DNA of 64,000 nt. It comes from Corynebacterium jeikeium (GTDB lineage: Bacteria; Actinomycetota; Actinomycetes; Mycobacteriales; Mycobacteriaceae). Both the position numbers and the translations under genes were made by a program. Location: the NCBI GenBank assembly GCA_003955985.1, contig CP033784.1, positions 1,984,001-2,048,000 on the forward strand, read 5' to 3'. Shown piece after piece: positions 44,248 through 53,045 of the stretch (the stretch's first letter is position 1; each line of letters starts with the position of its first letter). The notes beneath the pieces were generated by a model. It saw only the letters and a list, made by a program, of their open reading frames with translations. It searched no databases and was not told where the DNA came from.

Positions 44248-44661
44248 ATGCTTAAGGGCTTTAAAGAGTTCATCATGCGCGGCAACGTCATCGACCTGGC
44301 GGTCGGTGTTGTCATCGGTGCTGCGTTCACCGCAATCGTCACTGCTTTCACCGACAGCCTGCTCGAGCCGCTGCTGAACACCATCGGTGGCGCAGAGGTC
44401 ACTGGCCTTGGCTTCGAAATCATCAGCGGCAACCCGTCGACCTACCTTGACTTCGCAGCTGTCATCACCGCAGTCATCAACTTCCTGCTGGTCGCAGCGG
44501 TTGTCTACTTCGTCATCGTTGCTCCGATGAACAAGTTCAACGCGATGCGTGAGGCTCGTCTGGAGACCTCCGCTGAACCGGAGGTCACCGAGGCTGACCT
44601 GCTGACTGAGATTCGTGACCTGCTGGCAGAGCAGAACGGCAAGCCGAAGACGGAGGGTTAA
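44248..44661 (+). CDS. mscL: Large-conductance mechanosensitive channel MscL, C-terminus altered by IS insertion
   Basis: 137 residues from ATG 44248 (MLKGFKEFIMRGNVIDLAVGVVIGAAF), with good spacing from AGAAGGAAA. Two membrane helices (about 15-42 and 66-92) and the cytoplasmic helix with EADLLTEIRDLLAEQ. Opens under membrane tension to release solutes after hypo-osmotic shock. The last codons read KPKTE-G-stop, where G and the TAA come from the first bases of an IS1249-like element. The uninterrupted sequence, rebuilt from the right flank (GAG CTG AAC TAG), would end KPKTELN, so only the last two residues changed. Probably still functional. Confidence 0.93.
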   Translation: MLKGFKEFIMRGNVIDLAVGVVIGAAFTAIVTAFTDSLLEPLLNTIGGAEVTGLGFEIISGNPSTYLDFAAVITAVINFLLVAAVVYFVIVAPMNKFNAMREARLETSAEPEVTEADLLTEIRDLLAEQNGKPKTEG

Positions 44662-46061
44662 GTGACAAAAAGTGTGTCCGCTCGGTGTGTCGCCGGGTGG
44701 GCCCTTTTTATCTCATGGGCCCTTTCCGGATTCCTATGTTGTGTTGGTATTCGGTTGGGATAGCGTTGTCGTAGAAGGCTGGTCGTCCTGTTTCGTGGTC
44801 GGCTTTGTTGTGGTCTTCTGGGACAAGATCGTTGACTTTGGCGAGTTGATCTTGTCCGTAATTGCACTGCCTGGCGATCTTTAGCGGGTCGTCAGGCAGC
44901 TGCGTTTTCGAGTGCAGGTACCACTCGAGCATTTTGCGTTGGCGCTCCCCGGACCTGCCGCGATGCGCGTCGGCGATGCGTTTGAGCTGGGCGTTGACGC
45001 CGCCTTCCAGACTGTTGGTTGTTGATGCCCAGCGCTGTGGTTCGAGTGCTTCTGGTGGTGGCTGCAGGTAGGTAAACAGCCAGTTATTGCGCGATAGGTG
45101 CAGCAGTGAGTTGTATGCCTTGCGAACTCGCAGGTGGGTCCATTCCCACTGGTTGTTGAGGGTGCGGCGTTCTTTGGGGAGGGGTGTTTTTTCGTTGAGG
45201 AATGCTTTGAATACCTGTCCGAAGTCATGCAGGCGCAGCGTCCACTCCCGTGCCTGGTCGAGTGTGGTGATACGGGTCAGTTTCAACGCCAGGGCGTAGA
45301 TAGCTTTGCCTGCGTCGGTGCGTGGACGGCTGGTGGTGTAGCGACGGACCACGCGTTGGGCATGGACAAGGCAGCGTTGGATGCGGGTGGTTGGCCAGCA
45401 GGTTTTGATTGCTGAGTAGGCGCCTTGGCCACCGTCGAGGACAACGCATAGTGGTGGGGCGATGTTTTTGAGTAGTTGGGTGTAGGCGTGGGCGGTTTCG
45501 CGTTGTGTCCAGTGCCATGCGATGACGTGGTCGTGGCTGGCTGCCACAAGTAAGCAGCCAGCGTCGGTGTAGGTGCCGTCGATGAAGATTTGGTCGTAGA
45601 CCCGGTTGGGATCGGGGGTGTTAGGGACATCGATAAGCCACAATGAGGTGAACCGGCGGTCGAGTGTGCGCCGGGAGACATTCAAGGTGTCGGCCACCTT
45701 GGTTAAAGAAGCAGTGCCGGTGACGTAGGTGTGAAACGCTTTGAAATCCCGGGTGTGGGTCTGATCGGGGCGGTGTCGTGTTGTTGAGCATCCGCAGTCA
45801 GGGTTTTTGCATCGCCACCTGGTTGTCCCTTTGGTTGTGGTGCCGTTTTTCTTCATTTGCCCAGCGCATATAGGGCATCGGGGTCTGTTTGGAGTCACCC
45901 AGAAAGACAACCAGGCCCCTGTTACCACATGCAGGAGCCATTCCGGTGGATTGAGCAAGAAACGGGCCTGAATAAGGTCTGGAACCTTATATAAGCCCGT
46001 TTTATGCGGCCTGACCAGCAAATAGGCTGAAAATCAGACACACTTTTTGTCACTTAACCCA
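44655..46061 (-). mobile_element. IS1249-like element, copy C
   Basis: 1,407 bases, terminal inverted repeats GGGTTAAGTGACAAAAAGTG (24 bases perfect). Target duplication AAGACGGA at 44647-44654 and 46062-46069. Same subtype as copy B with one extra T in the left leader and a handful of substitutions, but in the opposite orientation. It contains the same hairpin before the transposase start. Confidence 0.93.
44708..45958 (-). CDS. IS1249-type transposase (copy C), intact
   Basis: 416 residues from TTG 45958, the site equivalent to 16577 in copy B. It differs from the copy B enzyme by one visible substitution (LTRITTLDQ here, LTRIATLDQ in B). Zinc ribbon, helix-turn-helix and all catalytic blocks are present, so it should be active. 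The frame extends upstream over the hairpin but that part is unlikely to be translated. Confidence 0.9.
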   Translation of the reverse strand: MLNPPEWLLHVVTGAWLSFWVTPNRPRCPICAGQMKKNGTTTKGTTRWRCKNPDCGCSTTRHRPDQTHTRDFKAFHTYVTGTASLTKVADTLNVSRRTLDRRFTSLWLIDVPNTPDPNRVYDQIFIDGTYTDAGCLLVAASHDHVIAWHWTQRETAHAYTQLLKNIAPPLCVVLDGGQGAYSAIKTCWPTTRIQRCLVHAQRVVRRYTTSRPRTDAGKAIYALALKLTRITTLDQAREWTLRLHDFGQVFKAFLNEKTPLPKERRTLNNQWEWTHLRVRKAYNSLLHLSRNNWLFTYLQPPPEALEPQRWASTTNSLEGGVNAQLKRIADAHRGRSGERQRKMLEWYLHSKTQLPDDPLKIARQCNYGQDQLAKVNDLVPEDHNKADHETGRPAFYDNAIPTEYQHNIGIRKGPMR

Positions 46062-46131
46062 AGACGGAGCTGAACTAGCCTCTAGCTGCTAGTTGCGAGC
46101 TTCCGATAAGAAGCTAACTAACGCTTTTTAC

Positions 46132-46168
46132 ACAGCGCTCATCCCCAATGGGGTGGGCGCTGTTTTGT
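46132..46168 (+). terminator. Bidirectional terminator behind mscL
   Basis: ACAGCGCTCATCCCC, loop AAT, GGGGTGGGCGCTGT followed by TTTG, with a T-run (GCTTTTTAC) before it for the other strand. It originally ended mscL and now lies behind IS copy C. It also overlaps the last codons of the small minus-strand gene. Confidence 0.75.
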
Positions 46169-46369
46169 CCAGTAGTCCGCATCAAAATCACGAGCATCCT
46201 CCGGGGATTCATCGTGATAGTGCACTGTGCGCGCAGTTTTCGCACTGCGTGACTGGGCAAAGTTTTTCGCCGGTGCACCTGCGCGACGACGTTGCCTACG
46301 GCTGCCACTGCGCGGCGCGGCTTGCTCTTGCTCTTGCTCGGGCTGATTGGGATGTTTGGCGTCGCCCAT
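46139..46369 (-). CDS. Small conserved-looking hypothetical protein
   Basis: 76 residues, strongly charged. A Gln/Glu-rich start (KHPNQPEQEQEQAA), a basic middle (RSGSRRQRRRAGAPAKNF), then RTVHYHDESPEDARDFDADYWTKQRPPHWG. No membrane segment. It begins 2 bases after the moaB stop, so it is cotranscribed. The Trp/Tyr/His-rich C-terminus suggests selection, but I recognise no family; its stop lies within the terminator hairpin. Confidence 0.6.
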   Translation of the reverse strand: MGDAKHPNQPEQEQEQAAPRSGSRRQRRRAGAPAKNFAQSRSAKTARTVHYHDESPEDARDFDADYWTKQRPPHWG

Positions 46370-46371
46370 TC

Positions 46372-46917
46372 CTAGACGCTCCAGCGGCAGAGGTCATCAA
46401 GCACATGTGAGACCAGCGGGAGAATTGTCGCCATGCCATCGCGCACTGCAGCGCGAGACTCCGCGAGATTGACAATCACTGTCTGACCGGACACACCGGC
46501 CAAACCGCGGGACAGCCCCGCATCCAAGGCGCCAGCTCCCATACCGGAGTTACGAATAGCCTGCTCGATGCCCTGCAGCCGCACATCAAGAACCTTGCGA
46601 GTGGCATCCGGAGTCTTCGCACGAGGACCAACTCCAACACCGCCCACCGTGACGACCAAATCTGCGCCACCGACAACAGCGGTATCTAGAGCCTTCCGGA
46701 TCTCACGCTTGACTGCACCAGTGCTGACCACGGCATCGACCGAGTAGCCGTCTTCTTCCAACAGCTCAACCATGAGCGAAGCCGCACCATCCGGGTTCTC
46801 GAAATGGTCCCCCACGAGGACAACGAACGCATTTCGGACCTGGCCGTCGTCGTTGATAAGACGCTCCATCTCAGCGAGGTTGACGTCACTTGGCTCAGTA
46901 CTCACGGTTTCGCTCAT
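46372..46917 (-). CDS. moaB: MoaB/Mog-type molybdopterin protein
   Basis: 181 residues from ATG 46917 (MSETVST); a start 8 codons earlier is possible. MoCF-binding fold: FVVLVGDHFENPDG, DLVVTVGGVGVGPRAKTPDAT, GLSRGLAGVSGQTVIVNLAESRAAVRD. MoaB/Mog adenylate molybdopterin before metal insertion by MoeA. The GGxGxGPRDxTP motif reads GGVGVGPRAKTP here, with Ala for the usual Asp, so activity may differ. Order mprA-mprB-pepD-moaB-mscL equals Rv0981-Rv0985 of M. tuberculosis (moaB2). Confidence 0.88.
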   Translation of the reverse strand: MSETVSTEPSDVNLAEMERLINDDGQVRNAFVVLVGDHFENPDGAASLMVELLEEDGYSVDAVVSTGAVKREIRKALDTAVVGGADLVVTVGGVGVGPRAKTPDATRKVLDVRLQGIEQAIRNSGMGAGALDAGLSRGLAGVSGQTVIVNLAESRAAVRDGMATILPLVSHVLDDLCRWSV

Positions 46918-47013
46918 CTGCTCTATCTCGCTTTCTCCCACAGCTTTTCACTCGAAGTTTCACTCGAAAACTCTTCTACAGATGGTGAGGTACTCACTCC
47001 ACCACGCTGCCTA

Positions 47014-48333
47014 TCAATCCTGGGCTTCTGCCAAGGTGACATCGACCGTTCGCTCGTTGCCGCCTCGCTCATCTGTAACTGTAAGTGTGACAGAATCCCC
47101 AATCCGATGCGACCGAATAGCCGCAATTAGTGCAACGCCGTTGTCAAGTGTGCGGTCATCAACCTTGGTAATCAGGTCACCATCTTTCAGCCCCGCCTTA
47201 TCAGCTGGGCCACCTGGCGTTACTTCTCGCACCAGTGCACCACGTGCAATCGGACGCGAATCGATCTGGGCACCAATGACAGGCATCCGCGCCTTGCCGG
47301 AATCGATCAGGTCTTCCGCTATGCGACGAGCCTGATTAACCGGAATTGCGAAACCAAGGCCAATGCTGCCCGCCTGTTCCGATGCCTCACTGTTAGAGGC
47401 AATCACGCTGGGCACACCGATGAGGTTGCCTTCCATGTCCACTAGCGCTCCGCCGGAGTTACCCGGATTAATCGCCGCATCGGTCTGGATTGCATCAATG
47501 ACCGAGGACTGACCGTCTTCACCAGCGGCGGTCACCGGACGGTTCTTAGCGGAGACAATGCCCTGCGTAACAGTGGAGGTCAGTCCCAGCGGCGAACCAA
47601 CGGCCACCACTTCCTGGCCAACCTGAACCTGCGAGGAGTTGCCCAGCGAGATTGGGCGCAGCCCGTTAACACCTTCAATTCGAATAACGGCAATATCCGT
47701 AGCCGCATCCCCTGCAACCAGAGTTGCCGGGTGCGTGGTGCCGTCGGAAAGCAGGACTTCCATATGTGCGTCCGGACCCGCGCCTGCGACGACGTGATTA
47801 TTCGTCAGCACCAGACCGTCGGACGACAGAATGGAACCTGACCCCGACGCCGTGCCCCGCTCCGAGGCAGTGGTGATGGACACGACACTGGGAAGGACCT
47901 TCTGCGCGACCTTCTCCACGGACCCCTCAGCTGCTGCTACCTGACGGGTTTCCGCAGGCTTATCCAGCGCGTTATCCGCGGGGGCCGACGACTGCGAGTT
48001 GTGAACTACCCATGCGCCGACACCGCCACCGATACCGGCCGAGCACAGCATCAGGGCAGCGACTGCCAGCGCCCCCATGCCCTTAGCCCCCTGGGCACCC
48101 TTGGTCTTCTGCTGATTGGCCGCAACGTCCCACTCTGAACCGCCTCCGTAAGCGCCGTTCGGCTGAGACGGGATGGTGTTGTAGTGGGAATTCTCCCAGC
48201 CGCGCTCATTGACAGAAAACTGGTTTGTCTCACCAGCATCCCCCATGGCACGGTTCTCGCTGAAGTTGTGAGATTGCGAGGAGTAGTGTCCCCGCTCATC
48301 TCCCCGCGAGGAATCGTTGAAAGAGTTGCTCAT
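47014..48333 (-). CDS. pepD: HtrA-like serine protease with PDZ domain (PepD type)
   Basis: 439 residues from ATG 48333; an upstream extension of 32 codons lacks support. A disordered Asn/Ser/Gly-rich cytoplasmic head (about 1-75), one membrane helix (MGALAVAALMLCSAGIGGGVGAWV), then the trypsin-like domain: LTNNHVVAG (His), DIAVIRIEG (Asp), AAINPGNSGGALVD (Ser). The C-terminal PDZ has VREVTPGGPADKAGLKDGDLI. It degrades or chaperones misfolded envelope proteins; in mycobacteria PepD is regulated by MprAB. The kinase and regulator genes stand directly upstream on the same strand. Confidence 0.94.
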   Translation of the reverse strand: MSNSFNDSSRGDERGHYSSQSHNFSENRAMGDAGETNQFSVNERGWENSHYNTIPSQPNGAYGGGSEWDVAANQQKTKGAQGAKGMGALAVAALMLCSAGIGGGVGAWVVHNSQSSAPADNALDKPAETRQVAAAEGSVEKVAQKVLPSVVSITTASERGTASGSGSILSSDGLVLTNNHVVAGAGPDAHMEVLLSDGTTHPATLVAGDAATDIAVIRIEGVNGLRPISLGNSSQVQVGQEVVAVGSPLGLTSTVTQGIVSAKNRPVTAAGEDGQSSVIDAIQTDAAINPGNSGGALVDMEGNLIGVPSVIASNSEASEQAGSIGLGFAIPVNQARRIAEDLIDSGKARMPVIGAQIDSRPIARGALVREVTPGGPADKAGLKDGDLITKVDDRTLDNGVALIAAIRSHRIGDSVTLTVTDERGGNERTVDVTLAEAQD

Positions 48334-48491
48334 ACGTAATACCTTGCACTGTCTGTCTAACAATTGGCTGAGAGCAGTCTGCGGTCTCGCCGATAATTCC
48401 CCGAATGAAACACCGAATCCCCGCCACACGCTTCCTTAAAAGGCCGCGCGCAGCGGGGATTACATCAGCTTTGACGTGGGGTTATGCGTTT

Positions 48492-50051
48492 CTAGCTAGG
48501 CTCTTGAGCTGAATCGGAGTCGTCACCTTTTCCGCTGTGCGGACTGCCCGGCAGCGTTACTCGCATCAAGGCACCGCCATCATCGGACTCATCGGCAGTA
48601 ATCGTACCCCCGTGGCGGACGATGACCGACTTCACAATGGCCAAGCCCAGGCCGGATCCAGGCATCGACCGCGACTGAATGGAACGGTAGAAACGCTCGA
48701 AGACCTTGTCTCGATCTTCCTTCGGGATACCTGGCCCCGAGTCCGCCACCGTGAATTCAGCAACAACCTCGCTGAGCGGCGTCAGACGAACCCGCACGGT
48801 GCCATTTTCTGGCGACCACTTTGCAGCATTGTCCATCAAGTTCAAAACTGCGCGACCAAGACCCGCCGAATCCCCGTAGACATACCACGGAGCTGTCTGC
48901 ACATCGAAGGTAATATCCGGACGACGACGCTCAACACGCGCCAGCGACGTGGAAATGATTTCGTCGACATCGACATGCTCAATAACCTGTTGCGGGCCAT
49001 CTTCGCGTGCCAGATCAACCAAGTCACCGACCAACGTCGACAACTCTTCCAGCTGTGCGATGACGTCAGCTTCCAGATCCGCGCGATCCTCATCCGAGAT
49101 TGCCGCTCCCGAACGGGAGGCCATCATCAGCAGTTCAATATTTGTGCGTAACGACGTCAGCGGAGTCTTCAACTCATGACCAGCATCTGCAACCAGCTCC
49201 GCCTGCTTAATGCGCGACGCTTGAAGTGCAGCCAACATCTCATTGAAGCTGCGGGTAAAGCGCGCAAGCTCATCATCGCCCTCCACAGGGATTGGGCGCA
49301 GCTCGTCGGTTTCCGTCACTCGCTCCGCAGCAATGCGCAGCCGAGTGACCGGGCGCAGACCCGTTGTTGCCACCGTAATACCTGATCCGATTGCGAAGAG
49401 GATTCCGATAGCAGAGATACTCAGCAGCACTGCACTGAGCGCTTTCAGGACCGACTGCGTCGAGCTCAGATCCTGAGAAAGGATCAGCGTCGCACCGTCT
49501 TCGGAGCGGACGGCGTATACACGACGGCCGTTGTACTCATCGGTGCGAATCGATTCCTGTCGATTCCCCCGCAACACCGCAAGTTCGGGGCCACCAATAG
49601 AGATTGAGCCACCGCCTTTGCCCGCCACACTGCCGTGGGCAAAGTACACCGCGTCCAGATCGGGGTTCAGAATCCTGTTCGAGTCCGCTTCAAAGGAGGG
49701 GCCAATGGCAAACTCCGAAGCGTACGGTGACATCAGCAGCTTTTCCGCCTGGTTACGGAGGTTACTGTCCACCTCGCGGTATAGCGCTGCCTGCACAGTA
49801 AAAAAAGCAGCCAGCGTCATCAGCCCCACCGACATCGCCACAATGAGCGCTGTCAGAATAGTCAGCCGCCAACGCAGCGAAGGGATACGCGAGCTCCGCG
49901 GCAGGCCGGGAAGCGATTCCCCTGCCATCGTCTCAGTATTCGCGGACTTCTCTTGCTTACCGACGGTACCTTGCCCCGGATTGGCCTCCGTGGCAGAACG
50001 CTGATTTGATTGCACGCCACCGCCGGTCGAACGACGACGGCGCAACATCAC
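48492..50051 (-). CDS. mprB: Sensor histidine kinase MprB (CgtS2-like)
   Basis: 519 residues. Basic N-terminus, first membrane helix ([21 protein letters not shown], split at about 56-78), an outside sensor domain of about 110 residues, second helix ([18 protein letters not shown]), HAMP, phospho-acceptor [11 protein letters not shown], then N-box [11 protein letters not shown] and G-boxes [10 protein letters not shown] and [10 protein letters not shown]. Senses envelope stress, autophosphorylates and passes phosphate to MprA. Overlaps the mprA stop by 4 bases (ATGA), so translation is coupled. Confidence 0.94.
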   Translation of the reverse strand: MMLRRRRSTGGGVQSNQRSATEANPGQGTVGKQEKSANTETMAGESLPGLPRSSRIPSLRWRLTILTALIVAMSVGLMTLAAFFTVQAALYREVDSNLRNQAEKLLMSPYASEFAIGPSFEADSNRILNPDLDAVYFAHGSVAGKGGGSISIGGPELAVLRGNRQESIRTDEYNGRRVYAVRSEDGATLILSQDLSSTQSVLKALSAVLLSISAIGILFAIGSGITVATTGLRPVTRLRIAAERVTETDELRPIPVEGDDELARFTRSFNEMLAALQASRIKQAELVADAGHELKTPLTSLRTNIELLMMASRSGAAISDEDRADLEADVIAQLEELSTLVGDLVDLAREDGPQQVIEHVDVDEIISTSLARVERRRPDITFDVQTAPWYVYGDSAGLGRAVLNLMDNAAKWSPENGTVRVRLTPLSEVVAEFTVADSGPGIPKEDRDKVFERFYRSIQSRSMPGSGLGLAIVKSVIVRHGGTITADESDDGGALMRVTLPGSPHSGKGDDSDSAQEPS

Positions 50052-50740
50052 GGTGCGGTCTCCCGCATCACATAACCGACACCACGAACGGTGTGAATCA
50101 GACGCGGCTCTCCCTCTGCCTCCGTCTTGCGCCGCAGGTAGCCAATGTAGACCTCCAGCGCATTGCCGGACGTCGGGAAGTCATAGCCCCAGACATCCTC
50201 CAAGATGGCGGTACGGGAGAGTACACGCCGCGGGTTGCTCATCAGCAATTCCAGCAGCGCAAATTCTGTACGAGTGAGGCTAATGCGGCGTTCACCGCGG
50301 AAGACCTCACGAGTTTCCGGGTCCAGGGAGAGATCCTCAAACTGCAGAGTTGCGGCATCCTCCATCGCAGGCACTTCCAAAGCAGAACGACGAAGTAGCG
50401 AACGGACACGAGCGAGCAGCTCTTCCAATGCGAACGGCTTGGGCAGGTAGTCATCTGCGCCGGCATCAAGACCAGCTACGCGTTCGGAGACCGAATCACG
50501 TGCAGTCAACATCATGACCGGCAGATCATCGCCTTCGCTGCGCAGCCGACGGCAAACATCCAGGCCGTCCAGCTTCGGCATCATGACATCCAAAATAGCC
50601 AAATCCGGACGATCCTTGGCAATCTTTTCCAAGGCCTCTGCGCCATCCTCGGCGAGCTCGACCGTGTAGCCATTAAAAGTCAACGATCGCCGCAACGCTT
50701 CGCGTACCGCTTGATCGTCATCAACTACCAAAATCTTCAT
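50048..50740 (-). CDS. mprA: Response regulator MprA (OmpR/PhoB type)
   Basis: 230 residues from ATG 50740 ([16 protein letters not shown]). Receiver with acidic pocket DDD, phospho-acceptor in [13 protein letters not shown], Thr in MLTARD and Lys in [10 protein letters not shown]. The winged-helix DNA-binding part has [22 protein letters not shown] and [13 protein letters not shown]...[12 protein letters not shown]. Probably activates pepD and envelope-stress genes. ATG 50749 (MGSMKI) is an alternative start. Terminator 50835-50877 lies behind it towards rpmF. Confidence 0.95.
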   Translation of the reverse strand: MKILVVDDDQAVREALRRSLTFNGYTVELAEDGAEALEKIAKDRPDLAILDVMMPKLDGLDVCRRLRSEGDDLPVMMLTARDSVSERVAGLDAGADDYLPKPFALEELLARVRSLLRRSALEVPAMEDAATLQFEDLSLDPETREVFRGERRISLTRTEFALLELLMSNPRRVLSRTAILEDVWGYDFPTSGNALEVYIGYLRRKTEAEGEPRLIHTVRGVGYVMRETAP

Positions 50741-50834
50741 ACTGCCCATTGTGCCTTGAAAATATAAGGTGAGTGTAAATGTGACACAGATTCTTCGTGA
50801 GAGTGCTCCCATAAAACCTGGCCATAGAACTGAA

Positions 50835-50877
50835 AAACCTCACCCCATCGCCGAGTACAAGCGATGGGGTGAGGTTT
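50835..50877. terminator. Bidirectional terminator between mprA and rpmF
   Basis: AAACCTCACCCCATCGC / GCGATGGGGTGAGGTTT, 17 perfect pairs with loop CGAGTACAA, A-run on one side and TTTAAA on the other. It ends the ribosomal-protein genes rpmE-rpmF read on the minus strand and insulates the mprA promoter. Confidence 0.9.
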
Positions 50878-50982
50878 AAAAAGCTCTTTATCAACTGTTC
50901 CTTACGCACTGAACGCACTCTGGGCGCGCGAAGCGCTTCGCGGTTCAGCGAGGAACGTTGTCAGCATCCTAAAAGATGCGCG

Positions 50983-51156
50983 TTAGAACTTCTCGACGTC
51001 AACCAGGCCGAGCTGAACAGCCTTGGCGATGCGACGAGGAACGTTGTAGACGCGGCCGTTTACCTTGACTTCCTGGAGAGCGACGTTGTTGCTCTTCCAC
51101 TGGGAACGGCGAGCGCGGGTGTTAGCACGCGACATGCGACGCTTTGGTACTGCCAT
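50983..51156 (-). CDS. rpmF: 50S ribosomal protein L32
   Basis: 57 residues: [20 protein letters not shown], then [20 protein letters not shown]. No cysteines, so this is a zinc-free form of L32. Starts 21 bases after the L31 stop on the same strand; the two are cotranscribed. Confidence 0.95.
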   Translation of the reverse strand: MAVPKRRMSRANTRARRSQWKSNNVALQEVKVNGRVYNVPRRIAKAVQLGLVDVEKF

Positions 51157-51177
51157 TTTCTTATTCCCCTCCTATTC

Positions 51178-51444
51178 TTAGTTCTTCTTCGCGCGGCGAA
51201 TGCGGTTACCGTAACGGCGCTGGAACTTCTCGACGCGACCAGCGGTGTCCATGACACGCTGAGCACCGGTCCAGAACGGGTGCGACTCGCTGGTGACGTC
51301 AACGACGATCAGCGGGTACTCGTTACCGTCTTCCCACTCGACAGTGCGGTCGGAGGTGGCGGTGGAACGGGTAAGGAAAGAGTGACCCGTGCCTGCGTCC
51401 TTGAAAACCACCGGGTGGTAATCAGGATGGATGTCCTTCTTCAT
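51178..51444 (-). CDS. rpmE2: 50S ribosomal protein L31, type B (zinc-free)
   Basis: 88 residues, [20 protein letters not shown], then [31 protein letters not shown]. It lacks the CxxC pairs of type A L31 and has the longer type B form. Type B L31 replaces the zinc form when zinc is short, and in many actinobacteria is under Zur. Followed by rpmF. ATG at 51444. Confidence 0.95.
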   Translation of the reverse strand: MKKDIHPDYHPVVFKDAGTGHSFLTRSTATSDRTVEWEDGNEYPLIVVDVTSESHPFWTGAQRVMDTAGRVEKFQRRYGNRIRRAKKN

Positions 51445-51900
51445 TAATTCTCGTTTCCCTCAGGATTGAACTTCAGGTCGCTTTCCCCCAGCTAAGAGTG
51501 AGAGAATCGTGCCTGAGTTGGGTACGAACACGACTTACAATGACACGTACCGGGTCAATATTTCTATAAACCGGCATGTGACACTCGATGGAATATTACA
51601 GGCTCGAGCCCGAAAATTAAAAAAGGGCCCTGCACTAACGCCCGTCGACAAGCACGAACTCTATGACGACCCGCGAGAGTCGCGCCGAGAAAACCACAGT
51701 GGAACAGCGATTAGGTTATCCCGCAACTCGTGTGTAAACTGTTCTCTCGCTGTTGTCTAGTTATTCGTTTACGCGCTCAGCGTCGAGTGTCAGTGGGCAG
51801 CGCCCCGGAAAAGGCCAGGTGGATTCCTCGGTTATTCAATAGTCCGGCGTGGCGCACCAGTGATGTCGGCATTGGGCGGCAAGGAAGCAAAGGAATCCCT
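51445..51900. promoter_or_regulatory. Divergent regulatory region between rpmE2 and rpmB
   Basis: 456 bases without a supported gene; it should hold the promoters of both ribosomal-protein units. A separated repeat GTAAAC/GTTTAC (51734-51739, 51767-51772) is seen upstream of rpmB. I looked for a Zur-type palindrome (TGAAAA-TTTTCA or TGATAA-TTATCA) and could not find a convincing one. The plus-strand frame 51509-51760 looks accidental. Confidence 0.4.
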
Positions 51901-52137
51901 ATGTCGGCGATTTGCCAGGTTACGGGACGCAAGCCGTCTTTCGGCAAGACCGTGTCCCACTCCCACCGGCGCACGTCGCGCCGTTGGAACCCCAACGTGC
52001 AGCGTAAGAAGTTCTACCTCGCCTCTGAGGGGCGTCACATCACTCTGAATGTGTCCCCGAAGGGTCTGAAGACCATCGACAAGTACGGTATCGAGGCTGT
52101 TGTTGCTCAGATTCGTGCACGTGGGGAGAAGATCTAA
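51901..52137 (+). CDS. rpmB: 50S ribosomal protein L28
   Basis: 78 residues: [20 protein letters not shown], then [16 protein letters not shown] and [16 protein letters not shown]. Only one Cys, so no complete zinc site. First gene of the rpmB-rpmG-rpsN-rpsR operon; rpmG starts 3 bases after its stop. Confidence 0.95.
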   Translation: MSAICQVTGRKPSFGKTVSHSHRRTSRRWNPNVQRKKFYLASEGRHITLNVSPKGLKTIDKYGIEAVVAQIRARGEKI

Positions 52138-52140
52138 AAA

Positions 52141-52305
52141 ATGGCACGTAATGACATTCGTCCAATCATCAAGCTGAAGTCCACTGCGGGCACCGGTTAC
52201 ACCTACGTGACCCGTAAGAACAAGCGCAATACCCCGGACCGTATCACCATTAAGAAGTACGATCCGGTTGTCCGCAAGCACGTCGAATTCCGCGAGGAGC
52301 GCTAA
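52141..52305 (+). CDS. rpmG: 50S ribosomal protein L33 (zinc-free form)
   Basis: 54 residues: [20 protein letters not shown], then [22 protein letters not shown]. No cysteines, i.e. the C-minus paralogue. Between rpmB and rpsN with 3-base gaps on both sides. Confidence 0.95.
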   Translation: MARNDIRPIIKLKSTAGTGYTYVTRKNKRNTPDRITIKKYDPVVRKHVEFREER

Positions 52306-52308
52306 TTC

Positions 52309-52614
52309 ATGGCTAAGAAGTCCAAGATTGCCAAGAACGAGCAGCGCAAGGAAATCGTCGCTCGTTATGCAGAACGTCGCGCTGAACTGAAGCGCATCAT
52401 CAAGTCCCCGCACTCCACTGACGAAGAGCGCATGGACGCACAGTACGAGCTGAACCGTCAGCCGCGTGACGCGTCCCCGATTCGCGTCCGCAACCGTGAC
52501 GCTGCAGATGGTCGCCCGCGCGGCTACCTCCGCAAGTTCGGTCTGTCCCGTGTCCGCGTTCGTGAGATGGCCCACCGTGGCGAACTCCCGGGCGTCCGTA
52601 AGTCCAGCTGGTAA
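52309..52614 (+). CDS. rpsN: 30S ribosomal protein S14 (long, zinc-free form)
   Basis: 101 residues, the longer C-minus type: [20 protein letters not shown], then [21 protein letters not shown] and [21 protein letters not shown]. No zinc-binding Cys. ATG 3 bases after the rpmG stop. Confidence 0.95.
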   Translation: MAKKSKIAKNEQRKEIVARYAERRAELKRIIKSPHSTDEERMDAQYELNRQPRDASPIRVRNRDAADGRPRGYLRKFGLSRVRVREMAHRGELPGVRKSSW

Positions 52615-52628
52615 GTCGAGGAGCACCA

Positions 52629-52880
52629 ATGAAGCGCAATCACTCTAACAAGAAGGCGCGGATGGAGCAGTCCCGCCGCCCGAAGAAGAACCCGCTCAAG
52701 GCCGCAGGCGTTGAGAAGGTTGATTACAAGGACATTAACCTGCTCCGCCAGTTCATCTCTGACCGTGGCAAGATTCGTTCCCGCCGCGTCACCGGTCTGA
52801 CTCCGCAGCAGCAGCGCCAGGTCGCTACCGCTGTGAAGAACGCCCGCGAGATGGCACTCCTGCCGTTCACCAGCCGCTAA
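52629..52880 (+). CDS. rpsR: 30S ribosomal protein S18 (zinc-free form)
   Basis: 83 residues with [37 protein letters not shown] (in pieces) and [19 protein letters not shown]. No Cys. Last gene of the operon, 14 bases after rpsN, with GAGGAG (52618-52623) as ribosome site. Terminator downstream. Confidence 0.95.
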   Translation: MKRNHSNKKARMEQSRRPKKNPLKAAGVEKVDYKDINLLRQFISDRGKIRSRRVTGLTPQQQRQVATAVKNAREMALLPFTSR

Positions 52881-52973
52881 AGATGGCTGGTCGGCGGGAG
52901 CCGATCATTCGAACACCCGCCGAAAGGCCTTATTTACGCGCTGGCCGCATGACGATACATGCGATAACAGCGT

Positions 52974-53027
52974 AAAACGGACTCAGTCCTTCCCCACCGA
53001 GGGGATTGGATTGGGTCCGTTTTTTAT
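52974..53027 (+). terminator. Terminator of the rpmB operon
   Basis: AAAACGGACTCAGTCC, loop with inner stem CCCC/GGGG, GGATTGGGTCCGTTTTTT. Long imperfect stem and a strong T-run, 94 bases after rpsR. Confidence 0.8.
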
Positions 53028-53045
53028 TGTCTAAAATATGCACTT

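Noticed and set aside
51509..51760. 83-codon frame in the rpmE2/rpmB gap
   Set aside because: No family likeness, no ribosome site, lies in a regulatory region.
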